This document shows positions 47,815-60,839 of a DNA stretch of 64,000 bases, piece after piece. The notes below the pieces were generated by a model. The model was given only the letters and a program-made list of their open reading frames with translations, did no database searches and had not been told where the DNA came from. The stretch is taken from the NCBI GenBank assembly GCA_000828835.1, contig AP014633.1, positions 4,340,001-4,404,000 on the forward strand, given 5' to 3'. Source of the DNA: Thioploca ingrica. Lineage in GTDB: Bacteria; Pseudomonadota; Gammaproteobacteria; Beggiatoales; Beggiatoaceae. Made by a program: the position numbers and the translations under genes. Positions within the stretch are counted from its first letter, which is position 1. Every line of letters begins with the position of its first letter.

Positions 47815-48795
47815 CTATCGCTGCATGAAATTGTCCGAACTAGGTGTTAATAATACCTTAAAAACCCCTGCTTGATTGGCACGTTCAAAAGCACGTAATC
47901 CTTCCTGGAGAGAGAAATAGCTATCAATCAGCGGCAGCGGCGTAATGAGTTGTTGTTCTAATAATCGTAATGCGGGTGCCAACGGACCACACCGTGAACC
48001 GACTAATCGAATTTCATCCACCACCAGAGAGGAGAAGTTAATTGACATATCGCCTCGATAGGTACTTTTTAAGACAATGGTTCCGCCTGGGCGAATGATT
48101 TGACGTGCTAAGCTAAAACCGCTGGCTGAACCCGTCGCTTCAATGACAATATCAACAGTCTGTTGTGGAATAGTGGGTTCTTCTAACCAGGTAATTTGTT
48201 GTGCGGTTAATAATTGTTGCTGTTGTTCATGACGAGCAACCACTTGGAGATGACAACCGGTGAGTCTTAAAGTTTGAGCAATTAGTTGTCCTAACCGTCC
48301 AGCACCAATCACTGACACTTGGTGGGAAGGACTGATATGAACTTGTGCTTGAATGGCTAAGGCAGCGGCTACCGGTTCTGTAAAAACGGCGATTTCATCG
48401 GGTAGTGAAACCGGCACCGGTAAAAGATTTTTTAAGGGTAGACAAAGGTATTCAGCAAAAGCACCTGGTTGATTGCGAATACCCAAAACCCGACGTTGTT
48501 GGCAATGTTTGGGATAGCCGCTCAAACACCGATCACATTGACCACAAGTGACATTAATTTCACCCACCACTCGTTGTCCAATTCGTTCTGGCGCCGTGGG
48601 TGCTTGCACAATTTCACCCACAAATTCATGTCCTAAAATGCCCGTATAAGGATAATACCCGGTTACTAATTCTAAATCGGTAGCACAAATACCAGCCAAA
48701 CGAACTTTTATGAGTGCTTCCTCTACTGATGGGGTTGGCAGAGGAATGTCATAGCGATAACTTAACTGATTATTTTCTAACCATAATGCTTGCAT
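47815..48795 (-). CDS. Zinc-dependent alcohol dehydrogenase-like protein (MDR superfamily)
   Basis: 326 residues. The catalytic zinc ligands are in GICATDLEL (Cys) and GHEFVG (His-Glu); the structural zinc lobe is CGQCDRCLSGYPKHC; the nucleotide fold begins VSVIGAGRLGQLIAQ. It resembles threonine/sorbitol dehydrogenase-type enzymes but substrate is not predictable. It is somewhat shorter than usual. A 62-residue membrane protein gene ends 6 nt upstream, so the two are probably co-transcribed. Confidence 0.85.
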   Translation of the reverse strand: MQALWLENNQLSYRYDIPLPTPSVEEALIKVRLAGICATDLELVTGYYPYTGILGHEFVGEIVQAPTAPERIGQRVVGEINVTCGQCDRCLSGYPKHCQQRRVLGIRNQPGAFAEYLCLPLKNLLPVPVSLPDEIAVFTEPVAAALAIQAQVHISPSHQVSVIGAGRLGQLIAQTLRLTGCHLQVVARHEQQQQLLTAQQITWLEEPTIPQQTVDIVIEATGSASGFSLARQIIRPGGTIVLKSTYRGDMSINFSSLVVDEIRLVGSRCGPLAPALRLLEQQLITPLPLIDSYFSLQEGLRAFERANQAGVFKVLLTPSSDNFMQR

Positions 48796-48800
48796 TGGTT

Positions 48801-48989
48801 TTATTGCATGAGATGAGCAAAGATAAAAAGGAAAAATAAAGGGACGATAGAGCCAAGCATAATCACCTTAAACAATGAAGGAGAAAGTTCTGATATTAAT
48901 TCTTCTTGTCTTAAAATAGGTTCTGATGCTTTAATATAGGTGATTCCATTAATAACAATGGTATTTCGGGTTGTTTTAGGGATTAACAT
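48801..48989 (-). CDS. Small membrane protein of unknown function
   Basis: 62 residues with a C-terminal transmembrane helix (VIMLGSIVPLFFLFIFAHL) and a polar N-terminal half. ATG at 48989 has GGAG about 12 nt upstream, and the stop is 6 nt before the dehydrogenase start. These support a real gene; no family is recognised. Confidence 0.5.
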   Translation of the reverse strand: MLIPKTTRNTIVINGITYIKASEPILRQEELISELSPSLFKVIMLGSIVPLFFLFIFAHLMQ

Positions 48990-49283
48990 CGGGTTAGCTT
49001 CTCCACTATTGGCAATATTCGTTGATCGATAGCCCGTCTTATATCAAAAAGAATGCCTAATTTTCAGTAGATGCAACCCCTAACGATGACTTGATGAATT
49101 ATCGTCATTGGTTAAGGATTTAATCCTAACGGATAACGCTTTTATTAGTGATGGCAACCGCAAGGGTTGTCCCTACTGGTGTAATTCTTGCTCAAGTTGC
49201 TTATAAGAGTGATGATTTTATGTCAGTGATGAAAATATTTCATAATCACTCTAAAAAAATATTTTTTTACCTAGAGGAAATAA

Positions 49284-52376
<3,093 letters not shown>

Positions 52377-52394
52377 CACTAACTTAGCTCGCAT

Positions 52395-54638
52395 TTATTT
52401 AGTGGTAAAAGTATAGACCCCGTCCCAATTTTTAGCGGGTGGATTTTCCATAAAATATTCTACCCGCTCCGCATAGAGTCGGTATAACACTTGCTCGGGA
52501 GATTGCTGGTGTAATTCGGTAAATTGGGTTTTAGCCTCAGCCCATTTTTGTTGTCGGTAACTGGCTAAGGCTTGTTCATAACAACCAATTTCTACCACCG
52601 TTTGGACATCCACTTTATTACGTAAGCCAATGGGTTCAAAAATAGCCACTGGCTGATCTTTCCCTTTGACTCTAACACGGTCCAGTTCACGGTAAAGATA
52701 TTCCGGCACAGTCGCTTGAGTTGCTTCGCTCACGATAATTTGTACCCCATATTGTTTAGTTAACCCTTCTAAGCGTGAACCGAGATTGACTGAGTCACCC
52801 AACACCGTATAGGCTATCCGGAATTGTGAACCCATATTGCCAACACTCATGACACCGGTATTTAAGCCAGTGCCGATTTGGATTTCCGGCCAACCTTTAG
52901 CTTTGAATAGTGGCTGCATTTCGGTGAGATGTTGAATCATTTCCATAGCGGCATCCAAAGCATGACGGGCATGTTGGGCATCGTGTAGCGGTGCGCCCCA
53001 AAACGCCATAATCGCATCCCCCATATATTTATCGATAGTACCCCGATGTTCATGAATAATTCGCGTCATGGGTGTTAAGTATTCATTCATTAATTCAGAC
53101 AATTCTTTCGGATCCAGACCTTCGGAAATCGTAGTAAATCCTCTGACATCAGAAAACAAGACGGTCATTTTGCGACTTTCACCTTCCATCGAGAAAGTAT
53201 TACCCAGATTTTTACTCATCTCATCGACTAATTCTGGCGGGATGTATTGTCCAAATAAATTGGTTAAATGACGCTTATTACTGGATTCAACAAAATAGCC
53301 ATAAGACATGTTAAAAATAAATAAGGATAAGATCAGCAACAGTGTCATGGCTAATGGTAAAACCAAATGATGATCGGCCCAAATAACTAAGTTTACCCAA
53401 ACTAATAAACCTGATAATCCTAAGGTACCTAAAGTAGCCATGAGCGGACTAAACAGCGGGAGTAAAGTAATCATGACTAAACCAATCAAAAGAAAGAGCC
53501 AAAATTCGAGGATATTCTGGTGAAGTAAAGCGGACATAATACTGTTATCTAATATCCCCGCAATAAGATTGGCATGAATTTCTACCCCAGGATAAATATT
53601 TCCCATTGGGGTTACGCGGAGATCAGATAGACCCTGCGCAGTGGTTCCCAGTAAAACGATCTTGTTTTGGAGCAAGGCGGGATTGTTAATTTGTCCCTTC
53701 AATACATTGGCAGCAGAGACATAAGGAAACCGAGGCGATGTGCCGCGATACGGTACCAAAGTTTGCAAGTATTCATCTACCGGAATTTTACGATTACCGA
53801 TGATTAAATTTTTTAAGTAACGTTGTTTACCTTCTATACTGAAATCCAGTTCGAGATGGGATACACCTAACGCGATTCGGGTGACTGCTAATGAAAGTGA
53901 TTCATAAAGTTGTCCTTTGTAACCGTACAGCATCGGGACTCGCCGAACAATGCCATCGGAATCCGGTTCCATATTAAAATGCCCAGCGGTTAAGGCACTC
54001 GCTTGAAATTCCGGTAAATTAGCTGCAAAACCACGACCTTCGATATACTTTAACCCATGGGTTTGAACTTCTTGACGAGTAAAAGCCGGTGGGGGAAGTT
54101 GTCCGGTTTCAATATTCGTCATGGCTTCTTGAGCAGTAGTAAAGGCATAACTTAATACAATCCGGCGACTTTGCAAGCTCTTAGAAAAAACTTTATCGTA
54201 ATCAAGGGTATTACGCAAACCCGTTAAGATATCTAAAAATGAGGTGGCTTCTTTTAAAGGTCCTTGCGCTAATTCCTCCAATTTTTTTAATCCGGAACTG
54301 TTATCGTGCTCAGCAAACATCGCATCCATACCCAGAACGTCAATTTGATAAGTATTAAATAATTGATCGACTAATTTGGCCATGACCGCCCGATTCCATG
54401 GCCAACGACCAATTTCCCTCAAGCTGGGTTCATCAATGTCAACAATAACAATACGAGGATCAGTTGTATTGGGCAAGGTTAATTCTAATCGGGTGTCATA
54501 GACCTTATGTTCTAAAGCATAAATGAAATCCCATTCAATGACTTTAAAGGCATGTAACACAAAGAATAATAAAATAGTTAAGCTCAGCACAGTTCGTAAC
54601 GCATGGCGTTTAATGACAACAATAACAGGTTGTGACAT
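52395..54638 (-). CDS. CHASE2-domain adenylate/guanylate cyclase
   Basis: 747 residues from the ATG at 54638 (AAGG upstream); the frame is open to 54662. After one N-terminal helix, the CHASE2 sensor (about 30-350) has IVDIDEPSLREIGRWPWNR and VLLGTTAQGLSDLRVTP; three helices follow (about 365-440), then a class III cyclase with FSDVRGFTTISEGL (metal Asp), DKYMGDAIMAFWGAP and VNLGSRLEGL. The ATP/GTP-specifying residues suggest cAMP, but that needs an alignment. A C-terminal TPR-like segment ends the protein. Confidence 0.93.
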   Translation of the reverse strand: MSQPVIVVIKRHALRTVLSLTILLFFVLHAFKVIEWDFIYALEHKVYDTRLELTLPNTTDPRIVIVDIDEPSLREIGRWPWNRAVMAKLVDQLFNTYQIDVLGMDAMFAEHDNSSGLKKLEELAQGPLKEATSFLDILTGLRNTLDYDKVFSKSLQSRRIVLSYAFTTAQEAMTNIETGQLPPPAFTRQEVQTHGLKYIEGRGFAANLPEFQASALTAGHFNMEPDSDGIVRRVPMLYGYKGQLYESLSLAVTRIALGVSHLELDFSIEGKQRYLKNLIIGNRKIPVDEYLQTLVPYRGTSPRFPYVSAANVLKGQINNPALLQNKIVLLGTTAQGLSDLRVTPMGNIYPGVEIHANLIAGILDNSIMSALLHQNILEFWLFLLIGLVMITLLPLFSPLMATLGTLGLSGLLVWVNLVIWADHHLVLPLAMTLLLILSLFIFNMSYGYFVESSNKRHLTNLFGQYIPPELVDEMSKNLGNTFSMEGESRKMTVLFSDVRGFTTISEGLDPKELSELMNEYLTPMTRIIHEHRGTIDKYMGDAIMAFWGAPLHDAQHARHALDAAMEMIQHLTEMQPLFKAKGWPEIQIGTGLNTGVMSVGNMGSQFRIAYTVLGDSVNLGSRLEGLTKQYGVQIIVSEATQATVPEYLYRELDRVRVKGKDQPVAIFEPIGLRNKVDVQTVVEIGCYEQALASYRQQKWAEAKTQFTELHQQSPEQVLYRLYAERVEYFMENPPAKNWDGVYTFTTK

Positions 54639-54702
54639 GATTAAGTGACCTTTTCTAGACAATCCTTTGGTGGAATAGTCAAATGAAAAAATATTAGCTC
54701 AC

Positions 54703-55500
54703 TCAGCCGAATAAATTGGCCAACGCTATGCCCGGGTCCGCTGATTTCATCAAAGCTTCACCAATTAAAAAAGTGTGAACCCCAGCCTGACGCAACCGAT
54801 TCACATCTTCAGCGGTATGAATACCACTTTCACTGACAACAATATGCTTCTTAGGAATTTGTTTTAACAAATCTAAAGTGGTTTGTAAGCTGGTGTTAAA
54901 AGTATGCAAATCACGATTGTTTATCCCGATCAAGCGCAAATTCAGTGCTAATGCTCTCGCTAATTCTTCTTGGTTATGGACTTCAATTAAGACTTCCATC
55001 CCGAGGTGAAGAGATAATCCCGTTAAATCTTGTAACTGGGCATCACCTAATGCGGCCACAATCAATAAAATGCAATCGGCTCCTAAGGCACGTGCTTCAT
55101 AAACTTGATAAGCGTCTATAATAAAATCTTTGCGTAAAATAGGGAGCAAACACGCTTCATGAATTTGTTGCAAATACTCATTAGCACCTTGAAAAAAATC
55201 TTTGTCAGTTAATACGGATAAACAAGCAGCACCATGTTCTTCATAACTTTTAGCGATAGCAACCGGATCAAAATTCTCCCGCAATACGCCTTTACTCGGC
55301 GAGGCTTTTTTAATTTCCGCAATGACAGCCGGTTGTTGCAATTGTAATCTCGCATTAATCGCTTCGATAAAGCTTCGGGGTGGCGGACGATTAGCGACGA
55401 GATGACTGAGATGACGAAGTGAAATTTGGCGCGCATTAGCTTCGATTTCTTCTGCCTTACGTTGGAGAATTTGTTTTAAAATATCGGGTGTTTTATTCAT
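54703..55500 (-). CDS. trpC: Indole-3-glycerol phosphate synthase
   Basis: 265 residues from the ATG at 55500; the frame is open to 55551. TIM-barrel enzyme of tryptophan synthesis with ILKQILQRKAEEIEAN, AEIKKASPSKG, LRKDFIIDAYQVYEARA, GINNRDLHTF and VSESGIHTAEDV. It is a stand-alone TrpC without the TrpF fusion found in enterics. trpD lies upstream on the same strand but more than 500 bp away. Confidence 0.95.
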   Translation of the reverse strand: MNKTPDILKQILQRKAEEIEANARQISLRHLSHLVANRPPPRSFIEAINARLQLQQPAVIAEIKKASPSKGVLRENFDPVAIAKSYEEHGAACLSVLTDKDFFQGANEYLQQIHEACLLPILRKDFIIDAYQVYEARALGADCILLIVAALGDAQLQDLTGLSLHLGMEVLIEVHNQEELARALALNLRLIGINNRDLHTFNTSLQTTLDLLKQIPKKHIVVSESGIHTAEDVNRLRQAGVHTFLIGEALMKSADPGIALANLFG

Positions 55501-56065
55501 AACTGATTTACGTTTGAAAAGATTTTTAAACATAGGAGGTGTGCCGCTCATCGCTTCTTACTTTCGTTGGGGACGACAAGTGAATAATTGACACAATTTA
55601 CTTAATAAATACTCCAAACTAACTCATCAATTTATTTATAATCATAACCTAAAAATGATAATCCCTTTAAATAACCTGAGTCTGATGTCATTGTTCATCT
55701 AAGAAATAAGCTTAATACTTAATAAGTTAATTGAAATATTTCCTAATTAAAAGTAACCATACTTTAATAAACTGTTCTATAAAGCAGTGACCATTCTTCT
55801 TGATGGGGTTCATTTATTCACTGATAATTTTTTTGACAGTAACCCGAAATAACCTGAAATCTTTAAATCTTTTGCAAAATTTGGGCAATGCTAAAGTGAT
55901 TTCTAGTGTAACAGTGAGTTGCAACCCCGGGTTGCGATATGACTAACCTAACTATCAATTGAGCACTACCCAAATTGTTAATAACACCCCGCTGGTTTAC
56001 TTGGTCGGATTGAATAATTCATTTTCGTTCAATTGAGGTGTTTTATCCAGTTGCTAATCAATACT
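55501..56065. other. 565-bp spacer between trpD and trpC
   Basis: No gene is visible. It is AT-rich with one GC-rich palindrome (GCAACCCCGGGTTGC, near 55920). In most gammaproteobacteria trpD and trpC are adjacent, so this spacer probably contains a separate trpC promoter or the debris of a lost segment. Confidence 0.4.
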
Positions 56066-57088
56066 TCAAAAAGATTGCGTTAAATTTATCCACTCAGTTA
56101 GCTTATTGCGTGCCGCACCCTGACTTAATACCGTTTGCGCTTGAGCGATGCCACCGGCTAAGGTTTCAGTCAAACCGGCGGCATAGATAGCAGCACCCGC
56201 ATTCATTGAAACAATATCTCGTGCTGGACCAGGTTGATTATCGAGTACCTGATGTATAATGCTAACACTTTCTTTGACAGAATGAACTTGGATCTGACTT
56301 AACTGAGCACGTTGGAAACCGAATTTTTCTGGAGTAATGGTATAGGTAATAATAACTCCATTAGATAATTCCGCCACTAAAGTTGGAGCCGCAATACTGA
56401 TCTCGTCTAAACCATCTTCAGAATGGACGACTAATACATGCTGATTACCTAACTGTTTTAATACTTGAGCCAGTGGTCTAACCCATTGGGGATCAAAAAC
56501 ACCCATTAATTGATTAGGTACATTGGCCGGATTGGTCAAAGGCCCCAGTAAATTAAATATAGTACGTACTCCCATTTCGCGGCGTGGTCCGATAGCATAT
56601 TTCATCGCATCATGATGCTGTGGTGCAAACATAAAGCCAATCCCAATGGTATGAACACATTGAGCAACTTGTTCTGGAGTCAAATCAATTTTAACGCCAA
56701 GTGCTTCCAACACATCAGCACTTCCGGATTGACTTGATACCGAACGATTGCCATGTTTAGCAACCTGACCACCGGCGGCGGCTACCACGATGGCACTAAT
56801 AGTAGAAATGTTAAACGTATTCATCCCATCACCCCCGGTACCCACAATATCGACTAAGTGAGGGGCATTCACTCGGACCGGGGTCGCTAATTCACGCATG
56901 ACTTGAGCAGCCGCTACAATTTCCTCCACGGTTTCTCCTTTCATCCGTAGCGCCACTAAGAAACCACCAATTTGCGCTGGAGTTGCTGCACCAGTCATAA
57001 TCAACCGCATCACCGAAGACATTTCGGCCATCGTTAAATCACGGTTTTCTATAATTGTTTTCAAAGCGGTTTTGATATCCATTTCCAT
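56066..57088 (-). CDS. trpD: Anthranilate phosphoribosyltransferase
   Basis: 340 residues. [17 protein letters not shown] is the PRPP site, [21 protein letters not shown] the conserved second motif, and [11 protein letters not shown] the third. ATG at 57088 or two codons on. trpG is not adjacent. Confidence 0.95.
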   Translation of the reverse strand: MEMDIKTALKTIIENRDLTMAEMSSVMRLIMTGAATPAQIGGFLVALRMKGETVEEIVAAAQVMRELATPVRVNAPHLVDIVGTGGDGMNTFNISTISAIVVAAAGGQVAKHGNRSVSSQSGSADVLEALGVKIDLTPEQVAQCVHTIGIGFMFAPQHHDAMKYAIGPRREMGVRTIFNLLGPLTNPANVPNQLMGVFDPQWVRPLAQVLKQLGNQHVLVVHSEDGLDEISIAAPTLVAELSNGVIITYTITPEKFGFQRAQLSQIQVHSVKESVSIIHQVLDNQPGPARDIVSMNAGAAIYAAGLTETLAGGIAQAQTVLSQGAARNKLTEWINLTQSF

Positions 57089-57367
57089 TCTAGGATGCTC
57101 TCTTTCTTTAAAAAAGGATTAAAACATGGTTGGTTGTTTATGCCAAGTTTAATTTTAACTCATGTTACGTATCAAACGATTTTTTTCCGTTCCCCCTTTT
57201 AATAAACTAAAGTTAGAGGGAATTTGAGCGGATTTAAAATACCAGCCAGTGTAGCCTGGATGGAATGCAGTGCAATCCAGGACAACGATTTCTAATGGCT
57301 AAGGGTGAGTTATCCTGGTATTCCACTTCGGTTCATGCGGACGATCGGTAAGCTTAGTTTCTAATTA
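57089..57367. repeat. Intergenic region with inverted repeat
   Basis: CCTGGAT and ATCCAGG flank GGAATGCAGTGCA near 57256-57282, a dispersed-repeat-like unit between trpD and the SLC13 gene. No ORF is seen. Confidence 0.4.
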
Positions 57368-59224
57368 TTAAAAAACGATGTTCATCATCGTAATGAGGAT
57401 GACCAAGAATAATAGGGTCATAATGCTACCGGCGCGGAGATAATCGGCTACCCGATAACCTCCAGGTCCCATTAATAACGCATTGACTTGATGGGTAGGT
57501 AACATAAAAGAATTGGAGGTAGCGAGTGCCACGGTTAAAGCAAACATCGCGGGATCAGCATGGCTTTGAACAGCGATATTCACGGCTAAGGGGACTAATA
57601 AAACGGTTGTACCTACATTAGACATCAGTTGGGTAAATACGGTTGCGAGAATAGCCAATACGGTTTGTAATACCCAAGCCGGCATTTCACCTAATAAATT
57701 TAAAGTTTGTTGTGCTAACCAAGCGGCTGTACCGGTGGCTTCAACGGCATGACCGACGGGAATTAAACCAGCCAGTAAAAATACCGTTTGCCAACTAACC
57801 CGTTGGTAACCTTCATCAATAGTAATTACCCCGGTAATGACCATACCTAAGGCCCCAATAAGCAAAGCAATCGCTAATCGTAAGTCAGTAAACAAAACGA
57901 GTCCAATCGAGAGCGCAAAAAAGCCAATAGCCCACCCCATCTTATGAGGACGTTGTTCTTTATCCTGAGTATGTAAGGTAATCGTGACAAAATTTTTATT
58001 ATCTTTTAATGCCGCTAAATCTTCCCAGGTCGAATGAACGAGTAAGGTATCTCCACTTTGTAATACCAAGTCACGTAACCCTTGCTGTATCACTTCATGG
58101 TGACGAAATACTTCTAGCACACTGAGTCCATAGGTTTTACGCATTCGTAATTCTAATAAACTATAGCCAATTAATTGCGAATCTTCGGGAATAACTACTT
58201 CGGAAACGCCGGCTTGGGTGGGTACTAACATTTCCGTAAAAATGCCAATTTGTGGTCTAATGAGCAAATGAAAGCGGTGAGCAAATTCGGTAATAGCCGA
58301 TTCATTCCCTATCATGGCAAAGCCGTCGCCCGGTTCAAGCACAACATCACGCGCTGGAGAAATCCTTAAATTTCTACCTTTTAGCAGGGCAACAATCACC
58401 GCAGGATGGTGAACTTGTTGTTCATACTCTAATATCGATTTTCCAGATAAAGGTGAATGGGGGGTGACTAACAGTTCAAATACTTCACCGTCTACGCCAT
58501 AACGTTGACGAAAATAGTCGACTGGCGTAATGGAACGAGTTGCCGCTGTTTTAAGCGATGGCAATATCCAACGTCCCGCTAAGAGAAAATAAATGATACC
58601 GGTACTGACTAATATTAAGCCAATGGGAGTGGTATCAAACAAAGCAAAAGGTGGCATGGGAGCGACATGAGGTGGTAGTGTTTTGTTGGCGCTCATGATC
58701 AAATCGTTTAGTATAATCAGAGAACTACATCCAACTAAAGTCAACGTTCCACCGAGTAAAGTGCAAAAACCCATTGGCATCAGGAGACGTGATAACGGAA
58801 TATGAGTTCGTGCCGAAATTTGATTGATAGCCGGCAGCAATAAAGCGGCAGTGCCCACATTCTGCACAAAACTGGAAATGAGCGCGGCTGTGCCTAATAC
58901 CGCTGGTAAAACGCGTTTTTCAGTTTGACCACTCATTTTGAGAATCAACTGCGCTAACTTCGCCATTACCCCCGCTTTGTCTAAGCCGGCTCCAATAATC
59001 ATAATAGCAATGATAGCAATAACGGCGTTACTGCTAAATCCGGCTAACAATTCTTGCGGCGGAACTAATCCAAGCAACCCGACCATAACCATAACGCACA
59101 ATGCAGCGACATCAACCCGAACAATCTCCGTCACCAATAATAAGATAGTCAGAAAAAGTACTCCCAGCACGAGTACCATGTCAGTCGTTAAAGTAAGCGT
59201 TTCAATCATACTGATTCCATTCAT
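57368..59224 (-). CDS. SLC13-family permease with two RCK_C domains
   Basis: 618 residues. Two halves of membrane helices, each with a GxxxxNxG-type loop (SSFVQNVGTAALLLP, TQLMSNVGTTVLLVP), surround a soluble insert with two TrkA-C (RCK_C) domains (about 220-300 and 305-390). This is the DASS/SLC13 layout seen in cyanobacterial SbtA-unrelated sulfate or dicarboxylate transporters. Substrate could be sulfate or organic acids; sulfate would suit a sulfur bacterium, but this is inference. Confidence 0.85.
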   Translation of the reverse strand: MNGISMIETLTLTTDMVLVLGVLFLTILLLVTEIVRVDVAALCVMVMVGLLGLVPPQELLAGFSSNAVIAIIAIMIIGAGLDKAGVMAKLAQLILKMSGQTEKRVLPAVLGTAALISSFVQNVGTAALLLPAINQISARTHIPLSRLLMPMGFCTLLGGTLTLVGCSSLIILNDLIMSANKTLPPHVAPMPPFALFDTTPIGLILVSTGIIYFLLAGRWILPSLKTAATRSITPVDYFRQRYGVDGEVFELLVTPHSPLSGKSILEYEQQVHHPAVIVALLKGRNLRISPARDVVLEPGDGFAMIGNESAITEFAHRFHLLIRPQIGIFTEMLVPTQAGVSEVVIPEDSQLIGYSLLELRMRKTYGLSVLEVFRHHEVIQQGLRDLVLQSGDTLLVHSTWEDLAALKDNKNFVTITLHTQDKEQRPHKMGWAIGFFALSIGLVLFTDLRLAIALLIGALGMVITGVITIDEGYQRVSWQTVFLLAGLIPVGHAVEATGTAAWLAQQTLNLLGEMPAWVLQTVLAILATVFTQLMSNVGTTVLLVPLAVNIAVQSHADPAMFALTVALATSNSFMLPTHQVNALLMGPGGYRVADYLRAGSIMTLLFLVILITMMNIVF

Positions 59225-59572
59225 GAAAAAATAACTGCAACTATAAATACTTATAAAATATGGGCCGGTGCGCAGAGCACACCCTACACTATTTAATTGT
59301 ATTCTTCTTTTCCAAGATGTGTATAGATACCTATGCTTTGATAAAAAGGGGAAAACGGGGATTTAATAGGCTGGAATCCTAGTTTATTTTACTTCAGCTT
59401 GAATAAGCGAAGTAAAGGAGTAATGGCTTAAGTTAGTTGATGGCAGTGACCCTACGCTTCACTTTGACAGTGGTGATTTAACTTGACAAATGAGATTAAA
59501 TAGTACTTAAATGGCTAACTGAAATTTCAGCATTTAACTATGGTATTCCATTTTCAACTGGAGAAATAAATT
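59225..59572. other. 348-bp intergenic region
   Basis: No gene is seen. It includes a GGCCGGTGCGCAGAGCACACC dispersed-type unit near 59264-59284 and a single TAACTGA at 59516-59522, upstream of the small DUF3096 gene. Confidence 0.35.
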
Positions 59573-59722
59573 ATGCAATTACATCCCACTATCGAACCCA
59601 TCGTTGCCATCATCGCCGGTATTCTTATTCTGGCACAACCTCAACTGTTGAGCTACATTGTTGCTATTTACCTCATTGTCGTAGGAATATTACAACTTAC
59701 TCAAGCAACAAAATTGCTCTAA
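59573..59722 (+). CDS. DUF3096 small membrane protein
   Basis: 49 residues, MQLHPTIEPIVAIIAGILI then two hydrophobic helices joined by PQLLSY and ending TQATKLL. The pattern matches DUF3096, a widespread two-helix peptide of unknown function. GGAGA is 9-13 nt before the ATG. It is easily missed because of its size. Confidence 0.8.
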   Translation: MQLHPTIEPIVAIIAGILILAQPQLLSYIVAIYLIVVGILQLTQATKLL

Positions 59723-59873
59723 TAGTGCTTGGTCAAACCCATGTCAACGGGTAACGTTTACTGTAGGGGCAGATCGGCCTGTCTGTCCCAATAGGTAATG
59801 CAAGCGATTGAACCCCTATCCATTTTATCCCCCATTGTTCTTCTAAGTTGAGTGAGGAGGAATGAGAAAAGTT

Positions 59874-59941
59874 GTAGGGGCAGACCGATGTGTCTGCCCT
59901 TGGTGCCGCTGTTATGGGCAGACACATCGGTCTGCCCCTAC
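59874..59941. repeat. Perfect 26-bp inverted repeat
   Basis: The arms at 59874-59899 and 59916-59941 are exact complements around a 16-bp centre and are GC-rich (GTAGGGGCAGACCGATGTG start). A diverged single arm lies at about 59763-59786. This is a MITE/REP-type unit. Confidence 0.8.
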
Positions 59942-60026
59942 TCGTCAATATTCACTTATATTTCGTTTCTGATACCAGATGAAGTTATAGTTAGTAACAG
60001 CACGTAGATTGTACCTTAATGCGTTG

Positions 60027-60040
60027 TCAGTTATCAGTTA
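60027..60040. repeat. Tandem TCAGTTA heptad (TAACTGA on the other strand)
   Basis: Two exact copies of TCAGTTA adjoin; an inverted copy is at 60136-60142, just before the next start codon. Direct TAACTGA repeats are a known feature of marine Beggiatoaceae intergenic regions. Confidence 0.55.
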
Positions 60041-60145
60041 TTAATGAACGTTTAGCCGTTATCAAGCAACAGATATCCGTTATCATGTAATATGGAATTA
60101 TGATCAATTAATATTAAATCCTTAATCAATTACGATAACTGATAT

Positions 60146-60739
60146 ATGACAATACTTAAACCCGAACTAAAAGAAAAGGTTCATATTTTTTGGTTAGCGG
60201 CGACAGCAGAAGTTTGCCAAGTACAATCGCGCCGCTTTTTGCAAAATTTGATGGCACAATCGTTTCAACACCGAGAATTGCACCAAACCACTTTGGCTCT
60301 GGTAGTGGATGCGAGTGTAACCATTCAATATGCGGTCTTAACCGGTAAGATTAAAGCGAGTCAGCCTCTGGATGCTATTCAAGCCTATTGCCTTAAAGTG
60401 TTATGGCATGAGCAACCCGCCGATTATCATGAATATCTTAATCATATTATTCATGTTGCTTGGTTATTATTACAAGAATGTTTTGAAGAAATCGCTCAGT
60501 TAGCTCAAGAGAAATTGTCCGCTTATCTGGATTCCGAAGAATTTAACAGTCAGTATTATTTACCACCGGCGGATGGTTACTTGGAAGATGGTACGCCGGT
60601 TTGGTCGGTGGCGAGTTTCGCTAAACAAACCGGTCAATCGATTGAAGAAGTGAACGAACAGCTACACCAGTTATTAGAGGAAGAAGAAAATCCACCCGTG
60701 ATTATTCTGTCAACGGAAAAAGTTTTTACTCGCCACTAA
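60146..60739 (+). CDS. Conserved hypothetical protein
   Basis: 197 residues, not recognised. It is helical and soluble, with an acidic C-terminal coiled-coil-like part (EEVNEQLHQLLEEEENP) preceded by a GYLEDGTPVWSVASFAKQTG stretch that looks like a small helix-turn-helix or loop. ATG at 60146 follows an AT-rich leader without an evident Shine-Dalgarno. Convergent with rph. Confidence 0.55.
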   Translation: MTILKPELKEKVHIFWLAATAEVCQVQSRRFLQNLMAQSFQHRELHQTTLALVVDASVTIQYAVLTGKIKASQPLDAIQAYCLKVLWHEQPADYHEYLNHIIHVAWLLLQECFEEIAQLAQEKLSAYLDSEEFNSQYYLPPADGYLEDGTPVWSVASFAKQTGQSIEEVNEQLHQLLEEEENPPVIILSTEKVFTRH

Positions 60740-60839
60740 CCTAACTTAATATGACCGGAAATATTAATAGACGAGATTACCTTGACAAAAATACCCCCCT
60801 GTGGGAATGGTAAAAACATTCCCGACAACCACTGAGCTT

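Larger units (their letters stand above)
59723..60145. repeat. 423-bp intergenic region with a perfect inverted repeat and TCAGTTA heptads
   Basis: No gene. It contains the 26-bp inverted repeat 59874-59899/59916-59941, a third partial copy near 59763, and tandem TCAGTTA heptads at 60027-60040 with an inverted copy at 60136-60142. Confidence 0.6.

Noticed and set aside
59733..59948. Minus-strand open frame of 71 residues
   Set aside because: It is made of the inverted repeats and has no ribosome site.
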